NCBI RefSeq assembly: GCF_032401055.1
Contig: NZ_CP135529.1
Span: 930,001 to 994,000 of the forward strand
Direction of reading: 5' to 3'
Length of the DNA stretch: 64,000 bases
Source: Tardiphaga sp. 709
GTDB lineage: Bacteria; Pseudomonadota; Alphaproteobacteria; Rhizobiales; Xanthobacteraceae
The notes under the pieces: generated by a model
Told to the model about the DNA's origin: nothing
Database searches by the model: none
The model's input: only the letters and a program-made list of their open reading frames with translations
Position numbers and translations under genes: made by a program
Shown here: positions 17,889-27,677 of the stretch, piece by piece
How the letters are laid out: every line of letters begins with the position of its first letter
Position numbering within the stretch: the first letter of the stretch is position 1

Positions 17889-18638
17889 TCAGGACGATGA
17901 GATTCGCGCGAGCTGCCGCGTCACCGCGTTGATGAATCCTTCGCGGGCGTCGGAATGGCCCTGCCCGCGCGGTTCCAGCACATTGCGGAGCAGAAAGCGC
18001 CCGGTCAGGTCGAAGCCATCCTGCAGATCGCGGTCGGAGATGCTGTTCTGGCGATCTTCGCTTTCGCGCAGGAATGGCGGCAGCCGCATCAGCCGGTCGC
18101 GATACGGTTCGCCCGCGGTCCGGGACACGGCTCCGCCGGATCTCGGCGAGACATAGATCAGATCGGTCGTGACACCCGTAGCGGCGCAATTTTCCAGATC
18201 GAGGCCGAAGCCGAGTTCGGTGAGCATCGCCAGTTCGAACCGGATCATGTGGATGGCGGCTTCCCCGACATCGTCGAGATCATCGAGGATGCGCTCGAGC
18301 ATCTCGTAGATGTCCTCATGCGGATCGCGCTCCGGCAGCAGCCGCGCCAGCGATGCGAGATGGGTGATGCCGTAGACCGCATGGGACGAGCCCAGCAGCG
18401 TCGCGGCGCGCATCAGCGTACCTTCCATCAGGTAATAGCCGAGCTGCTCGTCCAGTCGCGCCCGCCATATCGCCTGCACGCTATTGCCGGGCTGCAGCAG
18501 CGGTCGCATCTTTGACCCCGCACCACCACGCACCAGGCCGAGATGACGGCCATGGCTACGCGTCAGCAATTCGACGATGGCACTGGATTCGCCATGCCGC
18601 CGCACGCCCAAGATGATGCCCTCGTCCGTCCATTCCAT
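17889..18638 (-). CDS. recO: DNA repair protein RecO
   Basis: Recombination mediator of the RecFOR pathway, which loads RecA onto SSB-coated gaps. 249 residues, normal length. N-terminal OB-fold ([39 protein letters not shown], ~1-39) is strongly family-like, followed by the helical C-terminal domain including [19 protein letters not shown]. This alphaproteobacterial protein has a single visible Cys in that region and lacks an obvious four-Cys zinc finger. Last gene of the lepB-rnc-era block, with one small membrane-protein gene between era and recO. Confidence 0.93.
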   Translation of the reverse strand: MEWTDEGIILGVRRHGESSAIVELLTRSHGRHLGLVRGGAGSKMRPLLQPGNSVQAIWRARLDEQLGYYLMEGTLMRAATLLGSSHAVYGITHLASLARLLPERDPHEDIYEMLERILDDLDDVGEAAIHMIRFELAMLTELGFGLDLENCAATGVTTDLIYVSPRSGGAVSRTAGEPYRDRLMRLPPFLRESEDRQNSISDRDLQDGFDLTGRFLLRNVLEPRGQGHSDAREGFINAVTRQLARISSS

Positions 18639-18682
18639 GGGGGCAGTTTACAGGAATTCGGCGGCCGCCGCAGTAAATGCGA

Positions 18683-19075
18683 TCAGGCCTTGAACCACGT
18701 TTTCGCGTCGCCGGTGAAGGCGCAATATAGTCCGAGGCCGGTCAGGATGCATGACACGATCTCGATCGCACTGTCGAACTGCAGTCCGTACAGGCCAAGC
18801 ACCTGAAACAGCGACAATACTGAGAAGGCCAGCGACACCACCAGCACCCAGCGCGGCCAGCCTTTGCGGCGATAGGCGGCGAGCCAAACGAGCCAGACGA
18901 AGAACAACAGCATGCAGGCGGCGACCAGATTCGCCGCCATGATGGTGCTCTCGGACATCGTGAGGTCAGGCGTGCGGTCCTGGAACGCGATCGACAGCGC
19001 GTCGAGGATCAGCGACATGTAGAGCAGGACTTCGAAATAGAAGACGTTCTTCGGAAGGTTGGCGGGAGCGGTCAT
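18683..19075 (-). CDS. Small four-helix membrane protein between era and recO
   Basis: 130 residues with about four hydrophobic segments: FEVLLYMSLILDALSIAF, MAANLVAACMLLFFVWLVWL, WVLVVSLAFSVLSLFQVLGL and IEIVSCILTGLGLYCAFTG. The short charged loop AAYRRKGWPR between helices 2 and 3 suggests the cytoplasmic side. Starts 33 bp after the era stop on the same strand, so it is probably in the same transcript. No catalytic motif. It resembles small uncharacterised inner-membrane proteins; no function can be given. Confidence 0.75.
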   Translation of the reverse strand: MTAPANLPKNVFYFEVLLYMSLILDALSIAFQDRTPDLTMSESTIMAANLVAACMLLFFVWLVWLAAYRRKGWPRWVLVVSLAFSVLSLFQVLGLYGLQFDSAIEIVSCILTGLGLYCAFTGDAKTWFKA

Positions 19076-19108
19076 CTTGTCGGCTGCACTTCCATCATCG
19101 CTCCTCGA

Positions 19109-20062
19109 TCACTCGTGAGGAAATTCGAGGCCCATTTCGCGATAACGATTGGGATCGTCGCCCCAGTTCTCGCGCACCTTCACGAACAGGAACAGATGCA
19201 CGGGCGCACCCACGATCTCGGTCAGCTCCCTGCGCGAATCCGCACCGATCTGCTTGATCGTCGCGCCGCCCTTGCCGAGCACGATCTTGCGCTGGCTTTC
19301 GCGCTCGACGAAAATCGTCTGCTCGATGCGGACCGACTTGTCCTTGCGCTCGGTCCAGCTATCGGTCTCCACCGTCGATTGATACGGCAGTTCCTGATGC
19401 AGCTGACGGAAGATCTTTTCGCGGGTGATTTCCGCCGCGAGATGCCGCATCGGCGCATCCGACATCTGGTCTTCGGGATAGTGATACGGGCCGGCGGGAA
19501 CGTCGGCTGCGAGCCTGCGGCGCAGGTCGTCGACGCCGTCACCGGTCATCGCCGAGATCATGAAGGTCTCCTCGAACTTCAGCCGCTCATTGGCCATCTG
19601 CGCCAGCTTCAGCAGCTTCTCCTTGGAGACGATGTCGACCTTGTTGATGACGAGGATCTTTGGGTGATTGACGCTCGCGAGCTGCGCGAAGATCGCGTCG
19701 GCTTCTTCGTTGATGCCCGCTTTCGCGTCGAGAAGGACGCAGACGACGTCGGCATCATGTGCGCCGCTCCACGCCGTCTTGACCATTGCGCGGTCGAGAC
19801 GCCGTTTCGGCAGAAAGATGCCGGGCGTATCGACCAAAATGATCTGGGCGTGGTTCTCGATGACGATGCCGCGGATCAGCGCGCGCGTGGTCTGCACCTT
19901 GCGCGAGACGATGGTGACTTTGGAGCCGACCAGCGCATTGACCAGCGTCGACTTGCCGACATTGGGCGCGCCAATCAGCGCGACGAAACCGCAGCGGGTT
20001 TCAACGGGTGTCCCTTCGGACTCATGATCTGGTTCAGCATCGTTCACGACATTATCCTTCAT
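19109..20062 (-). CDS. era: GTPase Era
   Basis: Ribosome-assembly GTPase that binds the 3' end of 16S rRNA. 317 residues. GTPase motifs: G1 GAPNVGKS (31-38), G3 DTPGI, G4 NKVD, and a C-terminal KH domain with GKGGATIKQIG. A TTG at 20092 is in frame. ATG 20062 is chosen because it overlaps the end of rnc by 11 bp (translation coupling) and removes only residues that do not look family-like. The acidic 20-residue N-terminal extension before the G domain is a minor peculiarity seen in rhizobial Era proteins. Confidence 0.95.
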   Translation of the reverse strand: MKDNVVNDAEPDHESEGTPVETRCGFVALIGAPNVGKSTLVNALVGSKVTIVSRKVQTTRALIRGIVIENHAQIILVDTPGIFLPKRRLDRAMVKTAWSGAHDADVVCVLLDAKAGINEEADAIFAQLASVNHPKILVINKVDIVSKEKLLKLAQMANERLKFEETFMISAMTGDGVDDLRRRLAADVPAGPYHYPEDQMSDAPMRHLAAEITREKIFRQLHQELPYQSTVETDSWTERKDKSVRIEQTIFVERESQRKIVLGKGGATIKQIGADSRRELTEIVGAPVHLFLFVKVRENWGDDPNRYREMGLEFPHE

Positions 20063-20873
20063 TGCCGCCACTGCTGACGCCTTCACGTGCAATCATTGCC
20101 TGCGCCGCGGCCTTCTCGGCGGCGCGCTTGCTGCCGCCCTCGCCTTCGGCCGGTGCAAAACCCTTCACATCCACCTCGATCTTGAAATGCGGATCGTGGT
20201 GCGGACCGGAGCGTTCGACCTCCCGATAGGCCGGTGTCGGCAGGCCGCGGCCCTGGGCCCATTCCTGCAGCACCGTCTTCGGATCGCGCAGCGGACGCAC
20301 CGGCTTGCGCATACGCTCGGTCCAATTGCGCTGCACGAAACTTTCAGCAGCCGGATAGCCACCATCGAGGAAGATCGCGCCGATCACAGCTTCGCAGATA
20401 TCGCCGAGGACCGACTTGCGCAACCGCTGACCGGCGCCGGCGCCGACCGTGCCGAGCTTGATACCCTCGAGGAGACCCAACAGCCGCGCGACGTCGGCGC
20501 ATGCTTCCTTGCGGACGAGGTCGGCGAGCCGCTTCGACAACTCGCCTTCATCCGCATTCGGGAAAGCGCGAAACAACATGTCGGAGACCACGAGGCCAAG
20601 CACATGATCGCCAAGAAACTCGAGACGCTGGTAGCTCTCGGTCCGGCTGCGCTGCGACTTCAGGGCCGACACATGGGTGAAGGCCGTCGCCAGCAGCAGC
20701 GGGTCCTTGAAGCTGTGACCGATCCGCGTTTCGATCTCGGCCGCGGCCGCCTTGGCTGCCGCGCGCGACTTCTTCTTGCGGGCAGCCGCCGTCTCCGGCG
20801 TAGCCTCGGTGGTCGGGCTCAATTCGTCGGTTTTCGGCGTGGTATCGATGGGATTGTTGGAGTCGTCGGTCAT
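20052..20873 (-). CDS. rnc: Ribonuclease III
   Basis: Double-strand-specific endoribonuclease for rRNA and mRNA processing. 273 residues from ATG 20873, which overlaps the lepB stop in an ATGA. The nuclease signature ESYQRLEFLGDHVLG (about 85-99) and the second acidic site in LGDICEAVIGAIFLDGG are present. The C-terminal double-stranded-RNA-binding domain (about 200-265) ends in AEKAAAQAMI. There is a lysine/alanine-rich N-terminal extension (ARKKKSRAAAKAAAA, about 31-45) ahead of the catalytic domain, longer than in E. coli. It may add RNA affinity. Confidence 0.95.
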   Translation of the reverse strand: MTDDSNNPIDTTPKTDELSPTTEATPETAAARKKKSRAAAKAAAAEIETRIGHSFKDPLLLATAFTHVSALKSQRSRTESYQRLEFLGDHVLGLVVSDMLFRAFPNADEGELSKRLADLVRKEACADVARLLGLLEGIKLGTVGAGAGQRLRKSVLGDICEAVIGAIFLDGGYPAAESFVQRNWTERMRKPVRPLRDPKTVLQEWAQGRGLPTPAYREVERSGPHHDPHFKIEVDVKGFAPAEGEGGSKRAAEKAAAQAMIAREGVSSGGNEG

Positions 20874-21628
20874 CGCACGATAGAAAAAATTCGATTCCAG
20901 CGCACGGCGGTCGGCCAGCGCCAGATCTGCCAAGCATGTTCGCCTTCGGCGATCGAGAAGAAGATCATCTGCGCGCGGCCGACGAGATTCTCGAACGGCA
21001 CATAGCCGACGGCCGACAGCACGCGGCTGTCCGTGGAATTGTCGCGGTTGTCGCCCATCATGAAGAAGTTACCGGGCGGCACGGTGTAGACATTGGTGTT
21101 GTCGTAGAAGCCGTTGTCGACGCAATCGAGCGTCTCGTAGGTGACGCCGTTCGGCAGCGTTTCCTTCCAGCGTTTCACCCGCGCCGTGGCATCGGAGCCG
21201 CACGGATCTTCGCCGACGAAGTCGCTCATGCGCTCGCGTTGCACCGGCTTCTCGTTGATGTAGAGCAGCCCCTCTTTCATCTGGACGCGGTCGCCGGGCA
21301 GCCCGATCACGCGCTTGATGTAATCGGTGGAGTCGTCCTTCGGCAGGCGGAACACCACGACGTCACCGCGCGACGGCTCGGAGCCGAAGACGCGGCCGGA
21401 GAAGATGTTCGGCGACAGCGGGATCGAAAAGTGGCTGTAGCCATAGGAATATTTCGAGACGAACAGGTAATCGCCGACCAGAAGCGTGGCCTTCATGGAG
21501 CCCGACGGGATGTTGAAGGGCTGGAACAGGAAGGTCCGGATCACCAGCGCGATCAGCAATGCGTTGATGACAACACGGATGGTCTCGCCGACGCCGCTTT
21601 CAGTCTTGGTCCCGGATGTCACGCTCAT
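20870..21628 (-). CDS. lepB: Signal peptidase I
   Basis: Inner-membrane serine protease that removes Sec and Tat signal peptides. 252 residues from ATG 21628; the longer frame to 21703 adds an unlikely leader. One transmembrane helix (about 17-35), nucleophile in IPSGSM (Ser44), general-base Lys in YIKRVIGLPGD (Lys105), and the late box GDNRDNSTDSR. First gene of a lepB-rnc-era run with ATGA overlap to rnc. About 285 bp separate it from acpS upstream, so it may have its own promoter. Confidence 0.94.
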   Translation of the reverse strand: MSVTSGTKTESGVGETIRVVINALLIALVIRTFLFQPFNIPSGSMKATLLVGDYLFVSKYSYGYSHFSIPLSPNIFSGRVFGSEPSRGDVVVFRLPKDDSTDYIKRVIGLPGDRVQMKEGLLYINEKPVQRERMSDFVGEDPCGSDATARVKRWKETLPNGVTYETLDCVDNGFYDNTNVYTVPPGNFFMMGDNRDNSTDSRVLSAVGYVPFENLVGRAQMIFFSIAEGEHAWQIWRWPTAVRWNRIFSIVR

Positions 21629-21913
21629 TGCTTTCCCGATTCCCGCAGCGTCGCCGCGCGGCTGATAGCGCATTTTAGGGCAAAGCGGCGGCGCGCCTCG
21701 CACGAAAAATGCATTAGATTCATATAATTACGGCAAAGTCCTGCAAATGCCATGAGCGGCGTCGGCGAGAATTGGCGTCGGTTCGCTATCCTGGCAGGTT
21801 TAAACGGTTGTTGGTAACGGTGCAATGAACCGCCCCGAAAAGCCGCTATTTCCCGCCAGTTTGACGTGCCGGCTTGTGATCGCACCGCTTCAGGTGCGGC
21901 TCCCGGCCAGCCC

Positions 21914-22333
21914 TCAGGGCTTGGGCGACGGGACGGCCGAAATTATGACGAAAGCCTGCGCCAGGGGCCAATCGTCCGTGATCGACAGATCGATCTGGGC
22001 ATCATGCCCCGGCGGTATCAGGGCCTGCAGCCGGACCAGCGCACCGCCGGTGAGCTTCATGGAGGGTTTGCCACCCGGCAGGTTGACGACGCCCATATCC
22101 CGCCACCAGACCCCCTGACGGATGCCGGTGCCCAGCGCCTTGGACATGGCCTCCTTGGCGGCGAAACGCTTGGCATAGGTCGCCACCACCATCCTCTCGC
22201 TCTTGGCACGGCGCTGCGCCCGCGCCCGCTCGGCCTCGGTGAAGATGCGATCGAGAAAGCGGTCGCCATGGCGTTCGATCACCTTGGCAACGCGCGTAAT
22301 GTCGATCAGATCGGAACCGATGCCGATGATCAT
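21914..22333 (-). CDS. acpS: Holo-[acyl-carrier-protein] synthase
   Basis: Transfers the 4'-phosphopantetheine arm of CoA to acyl carrier protein. 139 residues. N-terminal [15 protein letters not shown] contains the Mg-binding Asp, and [15 protein letters not shown] carries the second acidic ligand and the catalytic region. The reading frame extends far upstream, but ATG 22333 overlaps the pdxJ stop as ATGA and starts exactly at the conserved N-terminus. Confidence 0.95.
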   Translation of the reverse strand: MIIGIGSDLIDITRVAKVIERHGDRFLDRIFTEAERARAQRRAKSERMVVATYAKRFAAKEAMSKALGTGIRQGVWWRDMGVVNLPGGKPSMKLTGGALVRLQALIPPGHDAQIDLSITDDWPLAQAFVIISAVPSPKP

Positions 22334-23094
22334 GACGCGCTCTTGGACTGCATCCGCCCGCGATCCATCGCCGCGCGCATCAGACGCACCGTATCGGACA
22401 GACCGATAAACAGCGCCTCGCCAATCATATAGTAGCCGATGTTCAGTTCCATGATTTCGGGCAGCGCCGAGATCGTCTCGGCGGTTGCATAGTCGAGGCC
22501 ATGGCCGGCATGCACTTCCAGGCCTGCGGATTTCGCCAGCCTGGCGCCTGCGGCAATGCGCTGCCATTCGCTGGCCGCCTTCGTGGTATCGCCGTCGGTA
22601 ATGGCATCGCACCAGGCGCCCGTGTGGAGCTCGATCACAGGGGCCCTCAATTTGGCGGCCATTTCGATCTGTTTGGGATCAGCGGCTATGAACAGTGACA
22701 CCCGTATGCCGGCTTCAGTGAAGCGCGCGATCGACGGCTCCAGCGATTCACGCTGGCCGACCACGTCGAGGCCGCCCTCGGTGGTCAATTCTTCGCGCCG
22801 CTCCGGCACGAGACAGACAGCATGAGGCTTCACCGCCAGCGCGATCCGCACCATGTCCGGCGTCGCCGCCATTTCGAAATTCAGCGGCTTAGAGATCTCC
22901 GCCTTCAGTCGCTCCATATCGGCATCGCGGATATGGCGACGATCCTCCCGCAGATGTGCGGTGATGCCGTCGGCCCCCGCCGAAATGGCTTCCAGCGCAG
23001 CGCGGACAGGATCCGGGTGCTTGCCGCCCCGCGCGTTGCGCAAGGTCGCGACGTGGTCGATGTTGACGCCGAGGCGCAGCGAAGATGAGGACAT
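22330..23094 (-). CDS. pdxJ: Pyridoxine 5'-phosphate synthase
   Basis: Condenses 1-deoxy-D-xylulose 5-phosphate with 3-amino-2-oxopropyl phosphate in vitamin B6 synthesis (DXP-dependent route). 254 residues, TIM barrel. Diagnostic segments: [17 protein letters not shown] at the N-terminus, [30 protein letters not shown], and [12 protein letters not shown]. Coupled to acpS by an ATGA overlap, the common arrangement. Sits 32 bp downstream of rsh on the same strand. Confidence 0.96.
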   Translation of the reverse strand: MSSSSLRLGVNIDHVATLRNARGGKHPDPVRAALEAISAGADGITAHLREDRRHIRDADMERLKAEISKPLNFEMAATPDMVRIALAVKPHAVCLVPERREELTTEGGLDVVGQRESLEPSIARFTEAGIRVSLFIAADPKQIEMAAKLRAPVIELHTGAWCDAITDGDTTKAASEWQRIAAGARLAKSAGLEVHAGHGLDYATAETISALPEIMELNIGYYMIGEALFIGLSDTVRLMRAAMDRGRMQSKSAS

Positions 23095-23126
23095 GACGGA
23101 ATTCCAGAAAACCTTAAGGGAAGACG

Positions 23127-25448
23127 CTACCCATTGACCCGTTCGACCTTGGCGACAACGGCCTTGGCGCGCAACTGATTGATGATCGCGCTGAGATGCT
23201 TGAGGTCGTAGACACCAAGATCGATGGTCTGTTCGGTGAAGTCGGGCGAGCGGCGATGCATGCTGATATTGTCGATATTGCCGTCATGGTCGGCGATGAC
23301 CTGAGCGATCTGCGCTAGGCTGCCGGGCTCGTTGACATTCTGCAGGAACAACCGTGCCGGGAAACGCTGCGGCGAGGATTCATCGATATCCCAGCGCACA
23401 TCGACCCAACGCTCCGGCTCTTCCTCGAAGTCTTTCAGTGCCGGTGACTGGATCGGATAGATCGTGATGCCCTCGCCCGGCGTGACGATGCCGACGATGC
23501 GGTCGCCCGGCACGGCGCCACCGTTCGGAGCAAATTTCACCGGCAGATCGGAATTGACGCCGCCGATCGAGATGATCGAGGTGAAGCGCGCCGCGCCATC
23601 GGGCGTTCTGACCTTGTCCGCCGTGGACTTCTTGTTGTTGGCCGAAAAGCGGCCGATGCGCTCTTCCTTGTAATCGGGATACATCGCGCGCGCGACGTCC
23701 GCGGCGCGCAGCTCACCGCGGCCAACCGAGGCCATCACATCGTCGATAGACGTGCGCGCCAGACGCGGCAGCGCGCCCTTCAACTGGTCGTCCGAATATT
23801 CCATCTTGGCGCGCACGAACAGGCGCTCGACGATGCGGCGGCCAAGGCTGGCATATTGATCGCGCACGGCCGTTCGCGTCGCGCGGCGGATCGCAGCGCG
23901 CGCCTTGCCGGTGACTGCTAGGCCCTCCCAGGCGGATGGCGGCGCCTGCTGTGCGGCCGAGGTCAGCACTTCGACCTCATCGCCATTCTGCAGTTCGGAT
24001 GACAGCGGCGCGAATTTGCCGTTGATCTTGCAACCCACCGCACTGTTGCCGACGTCGGTATGCACGGCATAGGCGAAGTCGACCACATTGGCATTGCGCG
24101 GCAGCGCGATCAGCTTGCCCTTCGGGGTGAAGCAGAACACCTGATCGTGGAACAGTTCGAGCTTGGTATGCTCCAGGAATTCTTCCGGATTGGTACTCTC
24201 CGAGAGAATGCCAATGGTGTGGCGCAGCCATGAAAACGCATTCGACTCGCGCTTGAGCATTTCGGTCGGCGACCCGATGCCATCCTTGTAGAACGCATGC
24301 GCGGCGATGCCGTATTCGGCGATGCTGTTCATGTCTTCTGTGCGGATCTGCAATTCGACGCGCTGGTTGCCGGGGCCGATCACCGTGGTGTGGATCGAGC
24401 GATAGTCGTTCTGCTTCGGCGTCGAGATGTAGTCCTTGAAGCGGCCCGGCACGACGGGCCAGGTCGTGTGCACGACCCCGAGTGCGCGGTAGCACGCCTC
24501 CATGTCCTGCAGCACCACGCGGAAACCGTAGATGTCCGACAGTTGCTCGAAGCCCACCGACTTGCGCTTCATCTTGGTCCAGATCGAAAACGGCTTCTTG
24601 CGTCGGCCGGTGACCCGCGCCGTGATGCCGTTCTTCTCCAGCTTCGTGGAGAGATGACTCTCGATCATGTCGATGAGGTTGCGATTGCGTTCGGTCAGCG
24701 AGTCCAGGCGCTGCATCACCACCAGATAGGCGTCGGGATCGAGCACCTTGAACGACAGTTCCTCAAGCTCCTCGCGCATCGCCTGCATACCCATACGGCC
24801 GGCGAGCGGCGCATAGATGTCGAGGGTCTCCTCGGCGATGCGGCGGCGCGAGGCCGGCGGCATGAACTCCATCGTCCGCATATTGTGCAGACGGTCGGCG
24901 AGCTTGATCAGCAGGACCCGGACGTCGTCGGCGATCGCCAGCAGCAGCTTGCGCAGGTTCTCGGCCTGTTTGGCTTCGCGCGACACCAGTTCGAGCCGCT
25001 TCAGCTTGGTCAGGCCCTCGACCAGCGCGCCGATTTCGGCGCCGAACAGCTTGTCGATTTCGGTACGGGTGGCCTCGGTGTCCTCGATCGTGTCGTGCAG
25101 CAGCGCCGCCACGATGGTGGCGTCATCGAGCTTCAGGTCGGTGAGGATCGCCGCCACTTCCAGCGGATGGGAGAAATACGGGTCGCCCGAGGCCCGCGTC
25201 TGCTCGCCATGGGCGACCATGGCATAGACATAGGCGCGGTTGAGCAGGTCCTCGTCGGTGTTCGGATTATAGGCCCGGACGCGGTCTACCAGATCGTATT
25301 GCCGCATCATCCGGACACGGGACGTCCGCGGCACCTTGGCCGGAGTTGGCGTCTCTGCGGACAGTGCTTCAGGCGAAACTGGCGAGACCGCGGCGACCGT
25401 GTCGTTCGCAGCCTGCATCTGCCGTTTATTACGGCGCGAAGTCGCCAT
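23127..25448 (-). CDS. rsh: Bifunctional (p)ppGpp synthetase/hydrolase (RelA/SpoT homologue)
   Basis: Makes and degrades the stringent-response alarmone (p)ppGpp. 773 residues. HD hydrolase domain (about 65-220; [12 protein letters not shown] and LLHDTIEDT with the HDxxED residues). Synthetase domain (about 260-400; [15 protein letters not shown] and the YGFRVVLQD region). TGS domain (about 425-485; [15 protein letters not shown]). C-terminal ACT domain (about 695-770; [20 protein letters not shown]). Both catalytic centres look intact, as is usual for the single long Rsh of alphaproteobacteria. A terminator lies just upstream, separating it from rpoZ. Confidence 0.95.
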   Translation of the reverse strand: MATSRRNKRQMQAANDTVAAVSPVSPEALSAETPTPAKVPRTSRVRMMRQYDLVDRVRAYNPNTDEDLLNRAYVYAMVAHGEQTRASGDPYFSHPLEVAAILTDLKLDDATIVAALLHDTIEDTEATRTEIDKLFGAEIGALVEGLTKLKRLELVSREAKQAENLRKLLLAIADDVRVLLIKLADRLHNMRTMEFMPPASRRRIAEETLDIYAPLAGRMGMQAMREELEELSFKVLDPDAYLVVMQRLDSLTERNRNLIDMIESHLSTKLEKNGITARVTGRRKKPFSIWTKMKRKSVGFEQLSDIYGFRVVLQDMEACYRALGVVHTTWPVVPGRFKDYISTPKQNDYRSIHTTVIGPGNQRVELQIRTEDMNSIAEYGIAAHAFYKDGIGSPTEMLKRESNAFSWLRHTIGILSESTNPEEFLEHTKLELFHDQVFCFTPKGKLIALPRNANVVDFAYAVHTDVGNSAVGCKINGKFAPLSSELQNGDEVEVLTSAAQQAPPSAWEGLAVTGKARAAIRRATRTAVRDQYASLGRRIVERLFVRAKMEYSDDQLKGALPRLARTSIDDVMASVGRGELRAADVARAMYPDYKEERIGRFSANNKKSTADKVRTPDGAARFTSIISIGGVNSDLPVKFAPNGGAVPGDRIVGIVTPGEGITIYPIQSPALKDFEEEPERWVDVRWDIDESSPQRFPARLFLQNVNEPGSLAQIAQVIADHDGNIDNISMHRRSPDFTEQTIDLGVYDLKHLSAIINQLRAKAVVAKVERVNG

Positions 25449-25524
25449 CCTAGCCTCGTTCGATCCGGTCAGCAGCGACCTGGATTCTTCGCTTTAAGTT
25501 TGCCCCGAAACGTACTGCAAAAGC

Positions 25525-25552
25525 AAAGGCCCGGATGCATGTCCGGGCCTTT
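25525..25552 (-). terminator. Intrinsic terminator after rpoZ
   Basis: Perfect 11-bp stem AAAGGCCCGGA / TCCGGGCCTTT with a 6-nt loop. On the minus strand the right arm runs into a T-rich stretch (TTTGCTTTTGC). It lies 50 bp past the rpoZ stop and before the rsh start, so rpoZ and rsh are probably separate transcripts. Confidence 0.85.
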
Positions 25553-25601
25553 GTGATGACTGATAATCAAAACGGTTAAGCAAAAAACCGTGTGTGTCGC
25601 T

Positions 25602-25994
25602 TTACTCGTCTTCTTCGGGCTGCTCTTCCGGCGGAGCGAGGCCTTCGAGACCCTTGAGGAGCTCTTCTTCGGTCATGCGCTCGACGGCCACTTCGGTATC
25701 GTCGGCATCGACGCTGGCGCCGGCGGAACCGATCAGCGGAATCGTATCCGGCTCCGGCTCGTCGACTTCCACGAACTTCTGCAGCGAATGGACCAGCTCC
25801 TCACGGAGATCTTCCGGGGAAATGGTCTGATCAGCGATTTCGCGCAGCGAAACAACGGGATTCTTGTCGTTGTCGCGATCAATCGTAAGTTGTGAACCGG
25901 ACGAGATCATTCGTGCCCGGTGTGCTGCCAGCAACACCAGGTCGAACCGGTTGTCGACCTTATCGATGCAATCTTCGACGGTTACGCGCGCCAT
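25602..25994 (-). CDS. rpoZ: RNA polymerase omega subunit
   Basis: Small RNA polymerase subunit that helps fold and retain beta-prime and, in many bacteria, forms part of the ppGpp site. 130 residues. The conserved [28 protein letters not shown] (~1-28) and [11 protein letters not shown] are present. The C-terminal half is acidic and low-complexity (ending [10 protein letters not shown]), typical of alphaproteobacterial omega. Upstream of rsh on the same strand but separated by a terminator. Confidence 0.95.
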   Translation of the reverse strand: MARVTVEDCIDKVDNRFDLVLLAAHRARMISSGSQLTIDRDNDKNPVVSLREIADQTISPEDLREELVHSLQKFVEVDEPEPDTIPLIGSAGASVDADDTEVAVERMTEEELLKGLEGLAPPEEQPEEDE

Positions 25995-26363
25995 AAAATG
26001 TCGCTCCGTTTGTTGTGGGACCGAATATGATGATTAAGTCCCGTAGGTATAGGGGCTTTGCGGCATTCGCAAGGACCAATTTGGAATTGCGTCCTTCTTG
26101 GCTTGGTTTTCTGCCGCACTATGGTACCCTCAAAAAGACCGCAGAAGCGGTGGCACCATCTGGCCAGAAGCGGATATCTCGACACCAAAAGGCTTCATTG
26201 CAAGGGAAGATGGATCGGCATATTCGGGCAGTTCCAGACCAGCTGATTGCGTGGCGTCAATAAAGCCGATCCGACGAAGAGCGGACGACAAATGTGATTC
26301 AAATGCGCAACGACGAAGTCGCGCCAAAAACGCTAACAACAACAAACCACATGAGAAAACTTG
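25995..26363. other. Divergent intergenic region upstream of rpoZ and the NYN gene
   Basis: About 370 bp between divergent genes. It must hold the rpoZ promoter and that of the NYN/UDG pair. Several short open frames cross it on both strands but none has a ribosome site plus family-like sequence. It is visibly less GC-rich than the flanking genes, ending in an A-rich run before the NYN start. Confidence 0.4.
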
Positions 26364-26990
26364 ATGTCCCTCACATCTAACAAGATCGCACTCTTCATCG
26401 ACGGCGCCAACCTGTACGCCACCGCCAAGACCCTCGGCTTCGACATCGACTACAAGCGCCTCCTCAAGGAATTTCAGAGCCGCGGAACCCTCGTCCGGGC
26501 CTTCTATTACACCGCCATTATCGAGGATCAGGAATACTCGTCGATTCGCCCGCTGATCGACTGGCTCGATTACAACGGGTATACGGTGGTAACCAAGGCC
26601 ACCAAGGAATTCATCGATGCGTCCGGCCGACGCAAGGTGAAGGGCAATATGGACATCGAGCTCGCCGTCGATGCCATGGAACTGGCCGAACATGTCGACC
26701 AGATCGTGCTGTTCTCGGGCGACGGCGACTTCCGCTCCCTGGTCGAAGCCGTGCAGCGTCGCGGCGTCCGCGTCACCGTCGTCTCCACCATCTCGAGCCA
26801 GCCGCCGATGATCGCCGACGAGTTGCGCCGCCAGGCAGACGTGTTTACCGATCTCATGGAACTGCAGAGCAAGCTCGGCCGCGATCCGGCAGAGCGCCCT
26901 GCTCCGCGCGAGCCGCGTCATCAGACGCCGCAATTCCTGCAGCGCGCGACCACCATGGCGCCACGAGGCGATGAAGATTTCGAAGACTAA
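26364..26990 (+). CDS. NYN domain protein (LabA/DUF88 family)
   Basis: PIN-like fold protein of the NYN family, whose members are putative or proven ribonucleases. 208 residues. The N-terminal IALFIDGANLYATAKTLG contains the first acidic residue, KGNMDIELAVDAME a middle Asp, and VLFSGDGDFRSLVEAVQRRG the late acidic pair, so the metal-dependent active site appears complete. The last 40 residues are basic and disordered-looking. ATG 26364 is taken over the TTG just before it. The gene overlaps the following uracil-DNA glycosylase gene by 20 bp, so the two are translated together. Role unknown; RNA decay is the family expectation. Confidence 0.88.
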   Translation: MSLTSNKIALFIDGANLYATAKTLGFDIDYKRLLKEFQSRGTLVRAFYYTAIIEDQEYSSIRPLIDWLDYNGYTVVTKATKEFIDASGRRKVKGNMDIELAVDAMELAEHVDQIVLFSGDGDFRSLVEAVQRRGVRVTVVSTISSQPPMIADELRRQADVFTDLMELQSKLGRDPAERPAPREPRHQTPQFLQRATTMAPRGDEDFED

Positions 26991-27675
26991 GACGCAACTC
27001 AGCAGACAACAGCCGGCGGTGGTCGCATCCGCGATTTCCGCTGGCACTTCCATCGATCCGGGGCGCGACTGCCCGCTCTGCCCACGTCTCGTCGGGTACC
27101 GGATGGAGGTGCGCGAGCGTGATCCGAGCGGCTATAACGGACCCGTGCCATCCTTCGGCACCTCCAATGCTGCACTGCTGATCGTAGGCCTCGCCCCCGG
27201 CGTGCAGGGCGCCAACCGCACCGGGCGTCCCTTCACCGGCGACTACGCCGGCGATCTGCTCTACGAGACGTTGCTGGATTTCGGCTTTGCCTCCGGCACC
27301 TATGAAGCACGCCCCGATGACGGGCTCATGCTGCAGGATTGCCGGATCACCAATGCCGTGCGCTGCGTGCCACCCCAGAACAAGCCCCTGCCCGTCGAGA
27401 TCACCACCTGCCGGCCGTTTCTGATTGCCACGATGGACACCATGCCGCGATTGCGCGCCATCGTGCTGCTGGGCCGCGTCGCCCACGACACGATGCTGAG
27501 GACGCTCGGCATTCGCGCCGTGACAGCGCCCTTTGCGCACGGCGCCGTCCACGACGTCGGCCGCTTCAAGCTCTACGACAGCTACCACTGCTCGCGCTAC
27601 AACACGAACACGCGCGTGCTGACGCCAGAGATGTTCCGGGCGGTGTTTGCGAAGGTAAAGGCGGATTTAGCGTAG
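26971..27675 (+). CDS. Uracil-DNA glycosylase, family 5 (UDGb-like, Fe-S)
   Basis: Base-excision repair enzyme that removes uracil and other deaminated bases. 234 residues. Motif 1 GLAPGVQGANRTGRPFTGD is the family-5 form, lacking the polar catalytic residue seen in families 1-2. HCSRYNTNT is the C-terminal motif. Four cysteines (CPLC at residues 34-37, VRCVPP and TTCRPF) fit the usual 4Fe-4S cluster. Starts inside the end of the NYN-domain gene (GAGGCG ahead of ATG), an overlap that implies coupled expression. Confidence 0.9.
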   Translation: MKISKTKTQLSRQQPAVVASAISAGTSIDPGRDCPLCPRLVGYRMEVRERDPSGYNGPVPSFGTSNAALLIVGLAPGVQGANRTGRPFTGDYAGDLLYETLLDFGFASGTYEARPDDGLMLQDCRITNAVRCVPPQNKPLPVEITTCRPFLIATMDTMPRLRAIVLLGRVAHDTMLRTLGIRAVTAPFAHGAVHDVGRFKLYDSYHCSRYNTNTRVLTPEMFRAVFAKVKADLA

Positions 27676-27677
27676 GC

